64,000 bases of DNA from Kaistia terrae (GCF_026344005.1 NZ_JAPKNH010000004.1:479803-543802), one strand, 5' to 3'; shown: positions 1 to 7,503, counted from the first letter of the stretch. The notes: generated from the sequence alone by a model not told the origin. Made by a program: numbers and translations.

Positions 1-303
1 GGTCGCTGGGAAGGCTATACCTTGGCCGAGCTCGAGCAGAGATGGCCGGATCTGGTCACGGAGCGCCACGCCGACAAATGGGGCTTCCAGCCGCCGGCTG
101 GCGAGAGCTACGCGATGCTTTCGGTCCGGATCGGCGCCTGGCTTGCCGGCGTCACGCGGGACACTGTCGTCGTCTCGCATGGCGGCGTTTGCCGTGTCCT
201 GCGCGGAATCCTGCAAAATCTCGACACCTGCGACACGCCCAATCTCGATGTTCCGCAAGATCGGATTTACGTCTGGAACGGCAGCGAAGCCTGCTGGATC
301 TGA
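1..303 (+). CDS. Histidine phosphatase family protein, C-terminal part
   Basis: The reading frame is open from the first base and ends with TGA at 301-303, so about 100 C-terminal residues are present and the start lies outside the window. The segment VVVSHGGVCRVLRGIL fits the second catalytic-histidine block of the phosphoglycerate-mutase-like histidine phosphatase superfamily. The preceding GRWEGYTLAEL resembles the region that follows the first catalytic block. These enzymes transfer phosphate through a histidine, and the substrate cannot be told from this fragment. The first RHG motif is not visible, so the family call rests on the C-terminal half. Confidence 0.8.
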   Translation, partial: GRWEGYTLAELEQRWPDLVTERHADKWGFQPPAGESYAMLSVRIGAWLAGVTRDTVVVSHGGVCRVLRGILQNLDTCDTPNLDVPQDRIYVWNGSEACWI

Positions 304-366
304 TCCGCTGCCGGCTTGTCCGTCGTCCATCTCGCAATCCGCTTAGCCTGAAATCCGAACAAATAA

Positions 367-390
367 AAACGACGCCCGAAGGCGTCGTTT
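367..390. terminator. Bidirectional hairpin terminator
   Basis: The arms AAACGACGCC and GGCGTCGTTT flank a CGAA loop. An A-rich stretch on the left gives a U-rich tail on the minus strand. It lies between the converging histidine phosphatase gene and the first small secreted-protein gene, and can serve both. Its stem resembles the hairpins that follow the other copies of that array. Confidence 0.8.
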
Positions 391-422
391 GATCTTGCAT
401 TCGATGGATGAAATCGAAGCGA

Positions 423-695
423 TCAGCCCCGGCTGTTGTCAGCGCGGGCGCGGTTTGCCGTGAAGGCGCCGAGGCCCTCGCTGCCATTGTGGCTGACGCC
501 GATCGACTGGCCCGGATAGATGCCGAGCAATTGCTTGCCATTGACGAAGTTGAACGTCTGGCCGCCCTGCAGGGTGAGGGTACCGGTCGAGGCGTTGACG
601 CTGACAACCGTGCCTTCGGTCTGCTCGGCGGCGAAAGCGGCGGCGCCCGAAGCGAGGAAAGCGACGGAAGCGGCGGCGATGATGAGATTACGCAT
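423..695 (-). CDS. Small secreted DUF1344-like protein, copy 1
   Basis: This 90-residue protein has a clear signal peptide (MRNLIIAAASVAFLASGAAA, cleavage near AFAAE). The mature domain is predicted to be beta-rich: EGTVVSVNASTGTLTLQGG, then a PGQ turn and a short C-terminal tail. The pattern of a short strand pair followed by a PG-x-V strand resembles the DUF1344 family of Rhizobiales exported proteins, whose function is unknown. The start at 695 is chosen because AGGA sits about 9 bases upstream; an ATG 9 bases earlier abuts the ribosome site. It is the most diverged of four tandem copies, and its tail (TANRARADNSRG) differs from the NPxPAND tail of the others. Confidence 0.75.
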   Translation of the reverse strand: MRNLIIAAASVAFLASGAAAFAAEQTEGTVVSVNASTGTLTLQGGQTFNFVNGKQLLGIYPGQSIGVSHNGSEGLGAFTANRARADNSRG

Positions 696-797
696 TGTTT
701 TCATTCCTGGTCGAACCCGGTTCGACATTGTTGTGCCCGTTCGAGGGAGGGCAATTCCCGTCCGCCTGTCGCGGGGACGACCGGCGGGAAGTGGGCT

Positions 798-821
798 GGT
801 GTCCGGAGGGGGCCGGACGCC
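798..821. terminator. Hairpin between array copies 1 and 2
   Basis: The arms GGTGTCCGG and CCGGACGCC pair with one G-T wobble around a G-rich loop. The hairpin lies just past the stop codon of copy 2 on the minus strand. It lacks a strong U tail, so it may be a weak terminator or an mRNA-stabilising hairpin. Related hairpins follow the other copies. Confidence 0.5.
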
Positions 822-866
822 TGCCTTGGAGGTCAGTCAAGGTCGAGATGAGATCGCGAGGTGCGA

Positions 867-1124
867 TCAATCGTTGGCGGGCGCCGGATTGAAAGCGCCG
901 AGGCCCTGCGAGCCGGCATGGGTGACGCCGACGGTCTGGCCCGGCAGGATGCCATAGAGCTGCGTGCCGTTGGCGAAGGTGAACGTCTGGCCGTTCTGCA
1001 GGGCGAGCGTGCCATTCGAAGCGTTGACGCTGACAACCGTGCCTTCGGTCTGCTCGGCAGCGATGGTGGCGGCGCCCGAGGCGAGGAAGGCGACGGAAGC
1101 GGCGGCGAGGATGAGATTGCGCAT
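867..1124 (-). CDS. Small secreted DUF1344-like protein, copy 2
   Basis: This 85-residue protein has a signal peptide ending near ATIAAE and a mature domain of about 62 residues that is closely similar to copies 3 and 4. It shares EQTEGTVVSVNASNGTL, QLYGILPGQTVGVTH and the tail GLGAFNPAPAND. The start at 1124 has AGGAG 7 bases upstream. The spacer upstream (1125-1294) is clearly homologous to the spacer upstream of copy 1 (696-866), so copies 1 and 2 share one type of leader. No cysteine or catalytic motif is visible. A periplasmic or extracellular structural or binding role is possible but unproven. Confidence 0.78.
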   Translation of the reverse strand: MRNLILAAASVAFLASGAATIAAEQTEGTVVSVNASNGTLALQNGQTFTFANGTQLYGILPGQTVGVTHAGSQGLGAFNPAPAND

Positions 1125-1226
1125 TGTAAGTCTCCTGGTCGAACCACGTTCGACATGATTGTGCCCGGTCGGGGGAGGGCAATTCCCATCCGCCTGTCGG
1201 GGGGAATGACAGGCGGGAAATTCAAG

Positions 1227-1261
1227 CCGGCGTCCGGAAGGGGGAGGAAGCTGGACGCCGG
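1227..1261. terminator. Hairpin between array copies 2 and 3
   Basis: The perfect 9-base arms CCGGCGTCC and GGACGCCGG are separated by a 17-base purine-rich loop. It lies downstream of copy 3 on the minus strand and belongs to the same hairpin family as those at 798 and 2183. No T-run follows. Confidence 0.45.
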
Positions 1262-1294
1262 CCTGACGGCTCAATTCGAGATCGCGACGTGCGA

Positions 1295-1552
1295 TTAATC
1301 GTTGGCCGGGTTCGGATTGAAGGCGCCGAGGCCCTGCGAGCCGTCATGGGTAACGCCGACCGTCTGGCCGGGCAGGATGCCGTAGAGCTGGGTGCCATTG
1401 GCGAAGTTGAACGTCTGGCCGTCCTGCAGCGTCAGCGTGCCGTTCGAAGCGTTGACGCTCGTGACGGTGCCTTCGGTCTGCTCGGCAGCCATGGCGGCTG
1501 CGCCAGAGGCGAGGAAGGCGACGGAGGCGGCAGCAATAATAAGGTTACGCAT
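1295..1552 (-). CDS. Small secreted DUF1344-like protein, copy 3
   Basis: This 85-residue protein has a signal peptide (cleavage near AAMAAE) followed by the conserved domain EGTVTSVNASNGTLTLQDG, QLYGILPGQTVGVTHDG and the tail GLGAFNPNPAND. AGGAG lies 8 bases before the ATG at 1552. Its upstream region (1553-1980) is AT-rich and homologous to the region upstream of copy 4, but unlike the leaders of copies 1 and 2. That suggests two expression classes in one array. The function is unknown. Confidence 0.78.
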   Translation of the reverse strand: MRNLIIAAASVAFLASGAAAMAAEQTEGTVTSVNASNGTLTLQDGQTFNFANGTQLYGILPGQTVGVTHDGSQGLGAFNPNPAND

Positions 1553-2182
1553 CTTTTTTTCTCCTGGTCGAATCGGTTCGACCTCTTGCGGCGACGGCCC
1601 CCTTTTCGGTGGGGCGGTTCATTCATTTCGTCGCCGGTGAGCTGTAATTGGTCCTGATCGCCGCGAGTTGCAAGCGCGAGAATATTTTCAAAAAAGGCCT
1701 CACAGGCCCTAGAATTCCTAATTTCGAATACATTACAGGCCAATCTGGGTTCAAATTTCTCCAAAATTGCCAAAACAAGGAATTATTTGCGAACGAGCAT
1801 CGCGATTGTTCACGCGTCGCTATCAGACTGTTCAAAATGGTGCTGTGCTTATTATTGTCAAAGCTCATCAAATTCGATTTGCCGGATAAGTTTCGCAGTC
1901 GTTGCAGGCGAATCGTATGTGTTTGGCGAGTTGATTTCGGTAAAAAATATAGTGACTGATTATTGTCCAAGCTCATTTAATGAGCGCTCGTGCTCGCGGG
2001 CGAGCCGGATTTGAGCGAGGCGGCCGCGCGCCGCTTTCGTCACGGCGAGGATGTCGGGCTGGGTGCGGCTGGGAGTTCGCGTCGCGCCGGCGCCTGGACG
2101 GCTGTCGTCCGGGTGCGCCGGTCGGCGGCCCGATGCAGGGGCACGCGGGGGCGTTGCCAGTCGGGAGAGGCGCGCAAACAAA
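1553..2182. promoter_or_regulatory. AT-rich upstream region of copy 3, plus non-coding spacer
   Basis: No convincing gene lies here. Bases 1553-1980 are clearly more AT-rich than the surroundings and hold the leader of copy 3. They match the copy 4 leader in several blocks, including CTGTAATTGG (near 1643 and 2633) and a motif ending AAAGCTCAT (1847-1870). A second version of that motif at 1957-1979 runs into a perfect palindrome at 1971-1985 (GCTCATT-T-AATGAGC). Bases 1990-2180 are GC-rich, and I see nothing recognisable in them. Confidence 0.5.
1971..1985. promoter_or_regulatory. 15-bp perfect palindrome, possible operator
   Basis: The arms GCTCATT and AATGAGC sit around one central T. The left arm is the end of a motif repeated at 1847-1870, 2836-2860 and, in degraded form, 3247-3270. 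It lies far upstream (about 420 bases) of copy 3, so a direct promoter role is uncertain. Confidence 0.35.
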
Positions 2183-2216
2183 AAAACGACGTCCGGAGGG
2201 GTGCCGGGCGTCGTTT
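2183..2216. terminator. Terminator after array copy 4
   Basis: AACGACGTCCGG pairs with CCGGGCGTCGTT (one wobble) around a 7-base loop. On the minus strand the stem is followed by a run of U. It lies about 67 bases past the stop codon of copy 4. The stem is nearly the same as the orphan hairpin at 3026-3056. Confidence 0.8.
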
Positions 2217-2282
2217 TCGGGAGGTCAGTTCAGATAGTCAGGTCAGATAGCCGGGTCGAGATGAGACCCGACTTGACGTCAA

Positions 2283-2540
2283 TCAATCGTTGGCGGGGGC
2301 CGGATTGAAAGCGCCGAGGCCCTGCGAGCCGTCATGGGTAACGCCGACGTCCTGGCCCGGCAGAATGCCATAGAGCTGGGCGCCATTGGCGAACGTGAAG
2401 GACTGGCCATCCTGCAGGACGAGCGTGCCGTTGGAGGCGTTGACGCTGATAACCTTGCCTTCGGTCTGCTCGGCTGCGATGGCAGCGGCGCCGGAAGCGA
2501 GGAAAGCAACGGAAGCGGCGGCAATGATAAGGTTACGCAT
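2283..2540 (-). CDS. Small secreted DUF1344-like protein, copy 4
   Basis: This 85-residue protein has a signal peptide (cleavage near AAIAAE). Its mature domain is EGKVISVNASNGTLVLQDG, QLYGILPGQDVGVTHDG and the tail GLGAFNPAPAND. It is nearly identical to copy 3. AGGAG lies 8 bases upstream of the ATG at 2540. The gene has its own AT-rich leader (2541-2870) and a strong terminator, so it looks like an independent transcription unit. The function is unknown. Confidence 0.78.
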   Translation of the reverse strand: MRNLIIAAASVAFLASGAAAIAAEQTEGKVISVNASNGTLVLQDGQSFTFANGAQLYGILPGQDVGVTHDGSQGLGAFNPAPAND

Positions 2541-3025
2541 CTTATTTTCTCCTGGTCGAATCTTCGTTCGACACCTTCCCGAGATCGGTCCGAACCATGG
2601 GGTTGGTTCGCTTCATTCCGTCTCCGGTGACCTGTAATTGGATCTTTGGGTGCGTGGATGCAAGTCGCCAAAAAGTGATGATAGTGTCGATTTTGGCTCT
2701 GGAATTCCAAAATCGGCGCACGTATTCGTCTTAATTGGCAAATAATTGCGAAAAACTGGCCAATTCCGGAATTACGTTCGATTCGCGATTGGTATTGTTC
2801 ACGAATATCCCTGAGCTTGTTCAGTTAATTGCAGTGCTTATGATAGCCAAAGCTCATTATTAGCCGGCGACGCGGAAAAATCGATGCCGGGTCACGCCGA
2901 TGATTGGCGATCGGACGATCGTTTCATCCGTTATAAAATGACCGGCTTAGATATTTTGGAGCGAGGCGGGGGCAAATGCGGGCGGCCGGGCCGGCGGCAG
3001 ACCCATAAGCAGGCCCAGAAACGAC
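2541..3025. promoter_or_regulatory. AT-rich leader of copy 4 and non-coding spacer
   Basis: Bases 2541-2880 are AT-rich and align in blocks with the leader of copy 3, including the motif ending AAAGCTCAT at 2836-2860, about 300 bases upstream of the gene in both cases. Bases 2881-3025 hold no gene I can support. Confidence 0.45.
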
Positions 3026-3058
3026 AACGGCGCCCGGAGGGGTACCGGGCGCCGTTTT
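3026..3058. terminator. Orphan hairpin terminator
   Basis: AACGGCGCCCGG and CCGGGCGCCGTT form a perfect stem around AGGGGTA, followed by TTTT on the plus strand. It is closely related to the hairpin at 2183-2216, but no gene lies immediately on either side. The text just to the right (GGGAGGTCAGT) also matches the sequence beside the copy 4 terminator. It may be what is left of a further array unit. Confidence 0.6.
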
Positions 3059-3406
3059 CAGAGAGTAGCGTCGACGGGGAGGTCAGTAATTTCCGTCGTC
3101 GCCGTCACTCCCCAGATGGGATCGAAGTTTTCCCGCCAATCCGCGCAGCGGCCCGAGTGAACCGCGTCAGGCTGGCGTTTGAATATGCGATCAAGTGGGG
3201 CCGTTTTCCGGCCGCATCCAGTCCCAGACTCAGGAAAGGCTTCGTTGCTGATGATAGCAAAGCTTACGATCAGTGCAAGTGATTATGTGTGATGCTCATT
3301 CGAGAGGCATCGTTTCCGCTTATCCGTCCCTGTGCGAAGCTGGCGTTTGACGCGAGGGCTCCGGCTTTCTAGAACCGTGGCCAGTCTTTCGGGAGCGCCT
3401 TCGCCC
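3059..3406. other. Intergenic region upstream of aroC
   Basis: There is no supportable gene in this stretch. A degraded copy of the repeated motif (GATGATAGCAAAGCTTA, within 3247-3270) lies about 140 bases before aroC. A promoter for aroC must lie here, but I could not identify convincing -35 and -10 boxes. Confidence 0.4.
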
Positions 3407-4492
3407 ATGTCGCACAATACCTTCGGCCATCTTTTCCGCGTCACGACCTGGGGCGAGAGCCACGGACCCGCGCTTGGCGCGGTCGTTGACGGTTGCCCGC
3501 CGCGCATCGCCATCTCGGAGGCCGAGATCCAGGCCTGGATGGACAAGCGCAAGCCCGGCACCTCGCGCTTCACCACCCAGCGCCGCGAACCCGACGAGGT
3601 CCGCATCCTGTCCGGTGTCATGCCACAGGAAGATGGCACGCTTTTGACAACCGGCACGCCGATCGCGCTCGAGATCCAGAATGTCGACCAGCGCTCCAAG
3701 GACTATGGAGACATCAAGGATCGCTATCGGCCGGGCCATGCCGACTTCACCTATGACCTGAAATACGGCATCCGCGACTATCGCGGCGGCGGTCGTTCCT
3801 CGGCCCGCGAGACGGCGGCGCGCGTTGCAGCCGGCGCCATCGCCCGCAAGGTCGTGCCGGGCATGTCGGTGCGCGGCGCGCTGGTGCAGATCGGCCCGCA
3901 CAAGATCGACCGCTCGCGCTGGAACTGGAACGAGGTCGACCAGAACCCCTTCTTCTGCCCCGACGCCGAGACGGCGAAAGTCTGGGAGGAATATCTGGAC
4001 GGCATCCGCAAGGCGGGCTCTTCCGCCGGCGCGGTGATCGAGGTGATCGCCGAGGGTGTGCCTGCCGGCCTCGGCGCGCCGGTCTACGCCAAGCTGGACC
4101 AGGATATCGCCAGCCTGCTGATGTCGATCAACGCCGTGAAGGGCGTCGAGATCGGCGAGGGCTTTGATGCCGCCGCGCTCACCGGCGAGGAAAACGCCGA
4201 CGAGATGCGGATGGGCAATGACGGCGAACCGCTGTTCCTCTCCAACCATGCCGGCGGCATTCTGGGCGGTATCTCGACCGGCCAGCCGATCGTGGCGCGC
4301 TTCGCCGTCAAGCCGACCTCGTCGATCCTGACGACGCGCCGCTCGATCACGGCACAGGGCGAGGAAGTCGATGTCATGACCAAGGGCCGGCATGACCCCT
4401 GCGTCGGCATCCGCGCCGTGCCGATCGGCGAGGCGATGGTCGCCTGCGCCGTCGCTGACCACTATCTTCGTCATCGCGGCCAGAGCGGATAG
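3407..4492 (+). CDS. aroC: Chorismate synthase
   Basis: The enzyme makes chorismate from 5-enolpyruvylshikimate-3-phosphate with reduced FMN, the last step of the shikimate pathway. The 361-residue length is normal for the family. Visible signatures are the N-terminal [17 protein letters not shown], then [10 protein letters not shown] and [19 protein letters not shown] (FMN and substrate loops), and the C-terminal [19 protein letters not shown]. The ATG at 3407 is chosen because family members begin [11 protein letters not shown]; an upstream GTG would add 25 unrelated residues. aroA, the preceding step, is at 26071. Confidence 0.97.
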   Translation: MSHNTFGHLFRVTTWGESHGPALGAVVDGCPPRIAISEAEIQAWMDKRKPGTSRFTTQRREPDEVRILSGVMPQEDGTLLTTGTPIALEIQNVDQRSKDYGDIKDRYRPGHADFTYDLKYGIRDYRGGGRSSARETAARVAAGAIARKVVPGMSVRGALVQIGPHKIDRSRWNWNEVDQNPFFCPDAETAKVWEEYLDGIRKAGSSAGAVIEVIAEGVPAGLGAPVYAKLDQDIASLLMSINAVKGVEIGEGFDAAALTGEENADEMRMGNDGEPLFLSNHAGGILGGISTGQPIVARFAVKPTSSILTTRRSITAQGEEVDVMTKGRHDPCVGIRAVPIGEAMVACAVADHYLRHRGQSG

Positions 4493-4499
4493 GGCAGGG

Positions 4500-5255
4500 T
4501 CAGCTGCCCTGGCCCCTCGTCAATTCATTGATATAGCCCGCGGACAAGCCGTTCAGCGTGTTCCAGTCGGCACGACCGGATACGGATAGCCCCGTGTCCT
4601 TCTGGAACTGGACCAGTGCGTCAACGCTGTCATTCGACAGCACATAGCGGTTCTGTCCCTTGTCGAACTCGATCGGATTTGTGACCTTGAGCGACTTGCC
4701 GACGGAGAAGAGCGCGACTACGGATGCGCTCTTGGCTAGAGCGCCTTGTCCCCCCTGGCGCGAACGCTCGGCAAGCTCGGTTGCTGCCGCCGCTGCGCGG
4801 GCGCTGTCGCCGGCATTGATCGCATCAATTAGCGAATTGCCAACCTTGGCGAGGTCGGGGGGGAGGGCTTTGTAGTCCGTCTTGAGGATCGTCTCGAAGT
4901 CGGTGGCGAACATCGACCGGGAGAAACGGAACACGATTTCCTGGTGCGAGCATTTCTGCCATTCGCTAGAGCCAACATAGAATACCAGTACGGGCTCGGC
5001 CGAGAAGCTGAGATTGGTGCCCGGCCGGCAGTCAAAGTGCGTCTGCTCATAGACGCCGTTCGAATCCGCCAGTGGCGCTGGTTGCTCCGTCGTGGTGCGA
5101 AGCGCCAGATGCGCCCTGATCGGCTTACCTGTCGATTCATCCAGCGTTCGGATCAGGAGGGTGCCGACATCTGTTGACGGATCAGCTGCCTCGCTCGTGC
5201 GAACCCCTGCCGTCGAAACGCAACACGACATCAAAACGAGAGCTGTCAACTTCAT
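4500..5255 (-). CDS. Hypothetical exported protein with a peptidoglycan-binding-like C terminus
   Basis: This 251-residue protein begins with a signal sequence (MKLTALVLMSCCVSTAG). The LMSC segment could be a weak lipobox, so it may be a lipoprotein. The middle has a region rich in Ala and short helices (about 140-180). The last 45 residues (ALVQFQKDTGLSVSGRADWNTLNGL) resemble the helical peptidoglycan-binding domain 1 fold. The gene starts inside the 3' end of the membrane-protein gene at 5182-5868 (74-base overlap), so the two are probably translated together. Local base composition is less GC-rich than in aroC. The function is not recognised. Confidence 0.6.
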   Translation of the reverse strand: MKLTALVLMSCCVSTAGVRTSEAADPSTDVGTLLIRTLDESTGKPIRAHLALRTTTEQPAPLADSNGVYEQTHFDCRPGTNLSFSAEPVLVFYVGSSEWQKCSHQEIVFRFSRSMFATDFETILKTDYKALPPDLAKVGNSLIDAINAGDSARAAAAATELAERSRQGGQGALAKSASVVALFSVGKSLKVTNPIEFDKGQNRYVLSNDSVDALVQFQKDTGLSVSGRADWNTLNGLSAGYINELTRGQGS

Positions 5256-5868
5256 CCTTCGTCCCCTTCGGTTTGCCCCTGGAGAAGATCAGTACCAATA
5301 GATAAAGTATGACGAGCCCCAGGATCGACACCAGCATGGCCAACAAGATCGTCGTATAGTGCTTGGCGATGAGTGCCGTAAAGGAGCGTCCCCGAACGAT
5401 TGAAAAGCTCTTTTCCTGGTCGGCCTTCGGACGGAAGGTGATGCCCGGAACGGTCGTTTTGTCAGCAAGCCGAATGTCGAACGTCATGCGCGATCCCGCG
5501 ATAAGACTGAGCGAAATCTGGATGGCGCTTGCCTCGTCATTTACATTTTTGACGGCCTTTGGAGCGACCTCGTACAACGTCGTGCTGAAGAAGCTTAGCA
5601 CGGCTGCGTTGGCGTTGACCGGCAGGAAGCAGTCGGACCCATTCGGGCAGGCGACGGCGACAACCAGATCGTCGATGGTTCCGCTCAACGAGGAGTTCTG
5701 CACCACGAGCCGGAACCGCGGCGGTGTGGTATCGGGATATATCGCCGTCTCATATTGGATGAAATAAATCGAACTCAGCCGGTCGATGGATTTGTCCAGT
5801 AGCCAGCCGACAGATGCCAGTAGAAGCACGAGAAGGGCGGGTAAAGCGGTGCTCCGAAGCGTGTCCAT
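5182..5868 (-). CDS. Hypothetical two-pass membrane protein
   Basis: This 228-residue protein has a membrane segment near the N terminus (ALLVLLLASVGWLL). A periplasmic domain of about 140 residues follows, then a second membrane segment (TILLAMLVSILGLVILYLLVLIF) and a charged cytoplasmic tail. The start at 5868 (MDTLRST) is preferred over an upstream in-frame codon because GGGGGAG lies about 9 bases upstream and the added residues look non-coding. Two cysteines in the periplasmic part (ACPNGSDCF) could form a disulfide. It overlaps the 4500-5255 gene, and together they look like an envelope pair. No family is recognised. Confidence 0.6.
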   Translation of the reverse strand: MDTLRSTALPALLVLLLASVGWLLDKSIDRLSSIYFIQYETAIYPDTTPPRFRLVVQNSSLSGTIDDLVVAVACPNGSDCFLPVNANAAVLSFFSTTLYEVAPKAVKNVNDEASAIQISLSLIAGSRMTFDIRLADKTTVPGITFRPKADQEKSFSIVRGRSFTALIAKHYTTILLAMLVSILGLVILYLLVLIFSRGKPKGTKDEVDSSRFDVVLRFDGRGSHERGS

Positions 5869-6014
5869 GCCACGAGTCTCCCCCGAGACTGGTATCGAAC
5901 TGCTCAAGAAGGAATACAATGAAGGGAAGGGGAAGGAAAGGCGACGCCGTGCCTTCCACATAATGCAGCGTCGCCACGTTTTGCATTCAAATGTAGATGG
6001 CGGAGGGCGACGGC

Positions 6015-6302
6015 ATGAGCGTCACGCGGATCGGTGAATTCAGGGCAGCTGATGGCAAGGGAGACGCGCTGGCGGACTTCCTTGCCTCGATCAAGGCGAT
6101 CATTCTCGGCTCCGAGGGCGCGATCTCCTGCGAATTGTTTCGCGATCAGGCCGATCCCGCCCGCTTCTTCGTGATCGAGCACTGGCAGACGGCCGAGGCG
6201 CACCAGGCCTCGGTCAAGAACATCCCGCCCGATCTGTTCAAGGCGGCGATGGCGCTGTTCGGCGACGCGCCGAAGGGCAGCTATTTCGATAGCATTGGCT
6301 GA
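6015..6302 (+). CDS. Antibiotic biosynthesis monooxygenase-like (ABM) protein
   Basis: This 95-residue single-domain protein has the ferredoxin-like ABM fold pattern: MSVTRIGEFRAADGKGDALADFLASI, then GAISCELFRDQADPARFFVIEHWQT and a C-terminal SYFDSIG. Relatives act as small cofactor-free monooxygenases or related stress proteins; the substrate is unknown. GGAGG lies 8 bases before the ATG at 6015, which decides the start over an in-frame ATG 18 bases upstream. The next gene, an FMN reductase, is on the same strand. Confidence 0.8.
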   Translation: MSVTRIGEFRAADGKGDALADFLASIKAIILGSEGAISCELFRDQADPARFFVIEHWQTAEAHQASVKNIPPDLFKAAMALFGDAPKGSYFDSIG

Positions 6303-6350
6303 GGGGCAGGGCCCAAACGGTTGACGGACCGTTCACTGTGCGAGCGCCTG

Positions 6351-6381
6351 ATAAGCTCTATATACAATAGAGAGTGCTTAT
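6351..6381. promoter_or_regulatory. Inverted repeat upstream of the FMN reductase gene
   Basis: ATAAGC (6351-6356) is mirrored by GCTTAT (6376-6381), and CTCTAT by ATAGAG inside it, with unequal internal spacing. It lies 25 bases before the TTG start in a locally AT-rich stretch, where a repressor of a redox-inducible gene would sit. The regulator is unknown. Confidence 0.4.
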
Positions 6382-6405
6382 CGGAATTTCACAGGACGTC
6401 TCGCC

Positions 6406-6978
6406 TTGCTCAAGCTTCTCACCATCGTCGCTTCGACCCGCCCGGGCCGCGCCGGCCTCTCGATCGGCACCTGGTTCCAGGACATCGCCTCCGCGTACAA
6501 GGACTTTCAGGCTGAACTGATCGACCTGAAGGCCGTCAACCTGCCGATGTTCGACGAGCCGCATCACCCGCGCATGCGCCAGTATGTGCATCAGCACACC
6601 AAGGACTGGAGCGCGACGATCGCCGCCGCCGATGCCTTCGTGTTCGTGATGCCCGAGTACAATCACGGCTTCACGGCGCCGCTGAAGAACGCCATCGATT
6701 ACCTGTCGCATGAATGGGCCGACAAGCCGGTCGGCTTCGTCAGCTATGGCGGCGTCTCGGCCGGCACGCGCGCCGTTCAACTGCTGAAGCCGGTTGCCGG
6801 CGCGGTGGGCCTGGTCACGGCCGGCGAGGTCAACATTCCGTTCTTCGCCCAGTACCGCCAGGACGAGACCTTCGCGCCGCCGGAGAGTTTCGCCGATGCG
6901 GCAAACCTGATGCTGAACCGCGTGGCCAAGGTCGGTGCGACGCTCAAGGCGGGCCGCAAGGAACTGGTGGCCGCCTGA
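6406..6978 (+). CDS. NAD(P)H-dependent FMN reductase family protein
   Basis: This 190-residue flavodoxin-like protein starts LLTIVASTRPGRAGLSIG (FMN phosphate loop). It has the family signature VFVMPEYNHGFTAPLKNAIDYLSHEW and the second flavin loop FVSYGGVSAGTRAVQ. Such enzymes use NAD(P)H to reduce FMN, quinones, azo compounds or chromate; the natural substrate cannot be assigned. The start codon is TTG, supported by AGGA 9 bases upstream and by the protein alignment beginning at that point. A terminator follows, and an inverted repeat precedes the gene. Confidence 0.9.
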   Translation: MLKLLTIVASTRPGRAGLSIGTWFQDIASAYKDFQAELIDLKAVNLPMFDEPHHPRMRQYVHQHTKDWSATIAAADAFVFVMPEYNHGFTAPLKNAIDYLSHEWADKPVGFVSYGGVSAGTRAVQLLKPVAGAVGLVTAGEVNIPFFAQYRQDETFAPPESFADAANLMLNRVAKVGATLKAGRKELVAA

Positions 6979-7000
6979 ACGGCGCTCTCTCGCACGGATG

Positions 7001-7028
7001 AAAATGGCGGCCTCGAGCCGCCATTTTT
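7001..7028. terminator. Bidirectional terminator
   Basis: AAAATGGCGGC and GCCGCCATTTT form a perfect 11-base stem around CTCGA, with T runs on both strands. It separates the converging FMN reductase and DUF1203 genes. Confidence 0.92.
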
Positions 7029-7032
7029 CTGT

Positions 7033-7503
7033 CTAGTCGCGCTCGATGCGGCACTGGAAGCAGTTGTTGGTCGAGGACCGGACATGGACGAAGGCGATGT
7101 CGTCGCGCGCGAGCCGTTCGCCTGCCTCGACGCCGATCGCTTCGCGTGGCACGACCTTGCCGCTGCCATAGACGATGCGCTCATCGGCCGAATAGCCCCG
7201 GATAATATAGGCGTCCGATGTCAGCATCGGTGGCAGGGCGTTGCTCTCCTCGGCGCGGGTGCAAGCATCGGCGCACAGGAAGATCGGCCCCAGTTCGGCA
7301 TAGGGGTTGATCGTCTCGAACGGCCGGTGCGCCACGATCAGATAGGGCGCCCCCGCCGACACAAGATCGAGGCAGTGGCGGCAGGGCACTCCCTTGCCGT
7401 CCGAAATCCGGCGCTCGGGCGGCTGGCCGTTGGCATCGAGCCCGCCGCTGCGATAGTCCGCGGCGACCGGGCTTGGAATGGCGATATAGCGAAGGGCGGG
7501 CAT
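7033..7503 (-). CDS. DUF1203 domain protein
   Basis: This 156-residue protein matches the pattern of the DUF1203 family: PCRHCLDLVSAGAPYLIVAHRPF near residues 40-62, then GPIFLCADACTR, MLTSDAYIIRGYSADERIVYG and the end VHVRSSTNNCFQCRIERD. The paired cysteines at the two CxxC-like sites suggest metal binding or redox chemistry, but no function is established for the family. It is a single gene between a terminator and the rRNA methyltransferase gene. Confidence 0.85.
   Translation of the reverse strand: MPALRYIAIPSPVAADYRSGGLDANGQPPERRISDGKGVPCRHCLDLVSAGAPYLIVAHRPFETINPYAELGPIFLCADACTRAEESNALPPMLTSDAYIIRGYSADERIVYGSGKVVPREAIGVEAGERLARDDIAFVHVRSSTNNCFQCRIERD

Larger units (their letters stand above)
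423..2540 (-). repeat. Tandem array of four paralogous small secreted-protein genes
   Basis: Four genes in the same orientation (423-695, 867-1124, 1295-1552, 2283-2540) encode nearly the same signal peptide and domain. Copies 2 to 4 differ at only a few positions, and copy 1 differs mostly at its C terminus. Spacers 696-866 and 1125-1294 are homologous to each other, as are 1553-1880 and 2541-2870. Related GC-rich hairpins recur at 798, 1227, 2183 and 3026. The array arose by repeated duplication of units that included regulatory sequence. Confidence 0.85.

Noticed and set aside
3059..3406. A fifth complete copy of the small secreted protein
   Set aside because: The minus-strand reading here gives only a short frame without the signal peptide or the QLYGILPGQ core. 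Only the hairpin and a motif are related.
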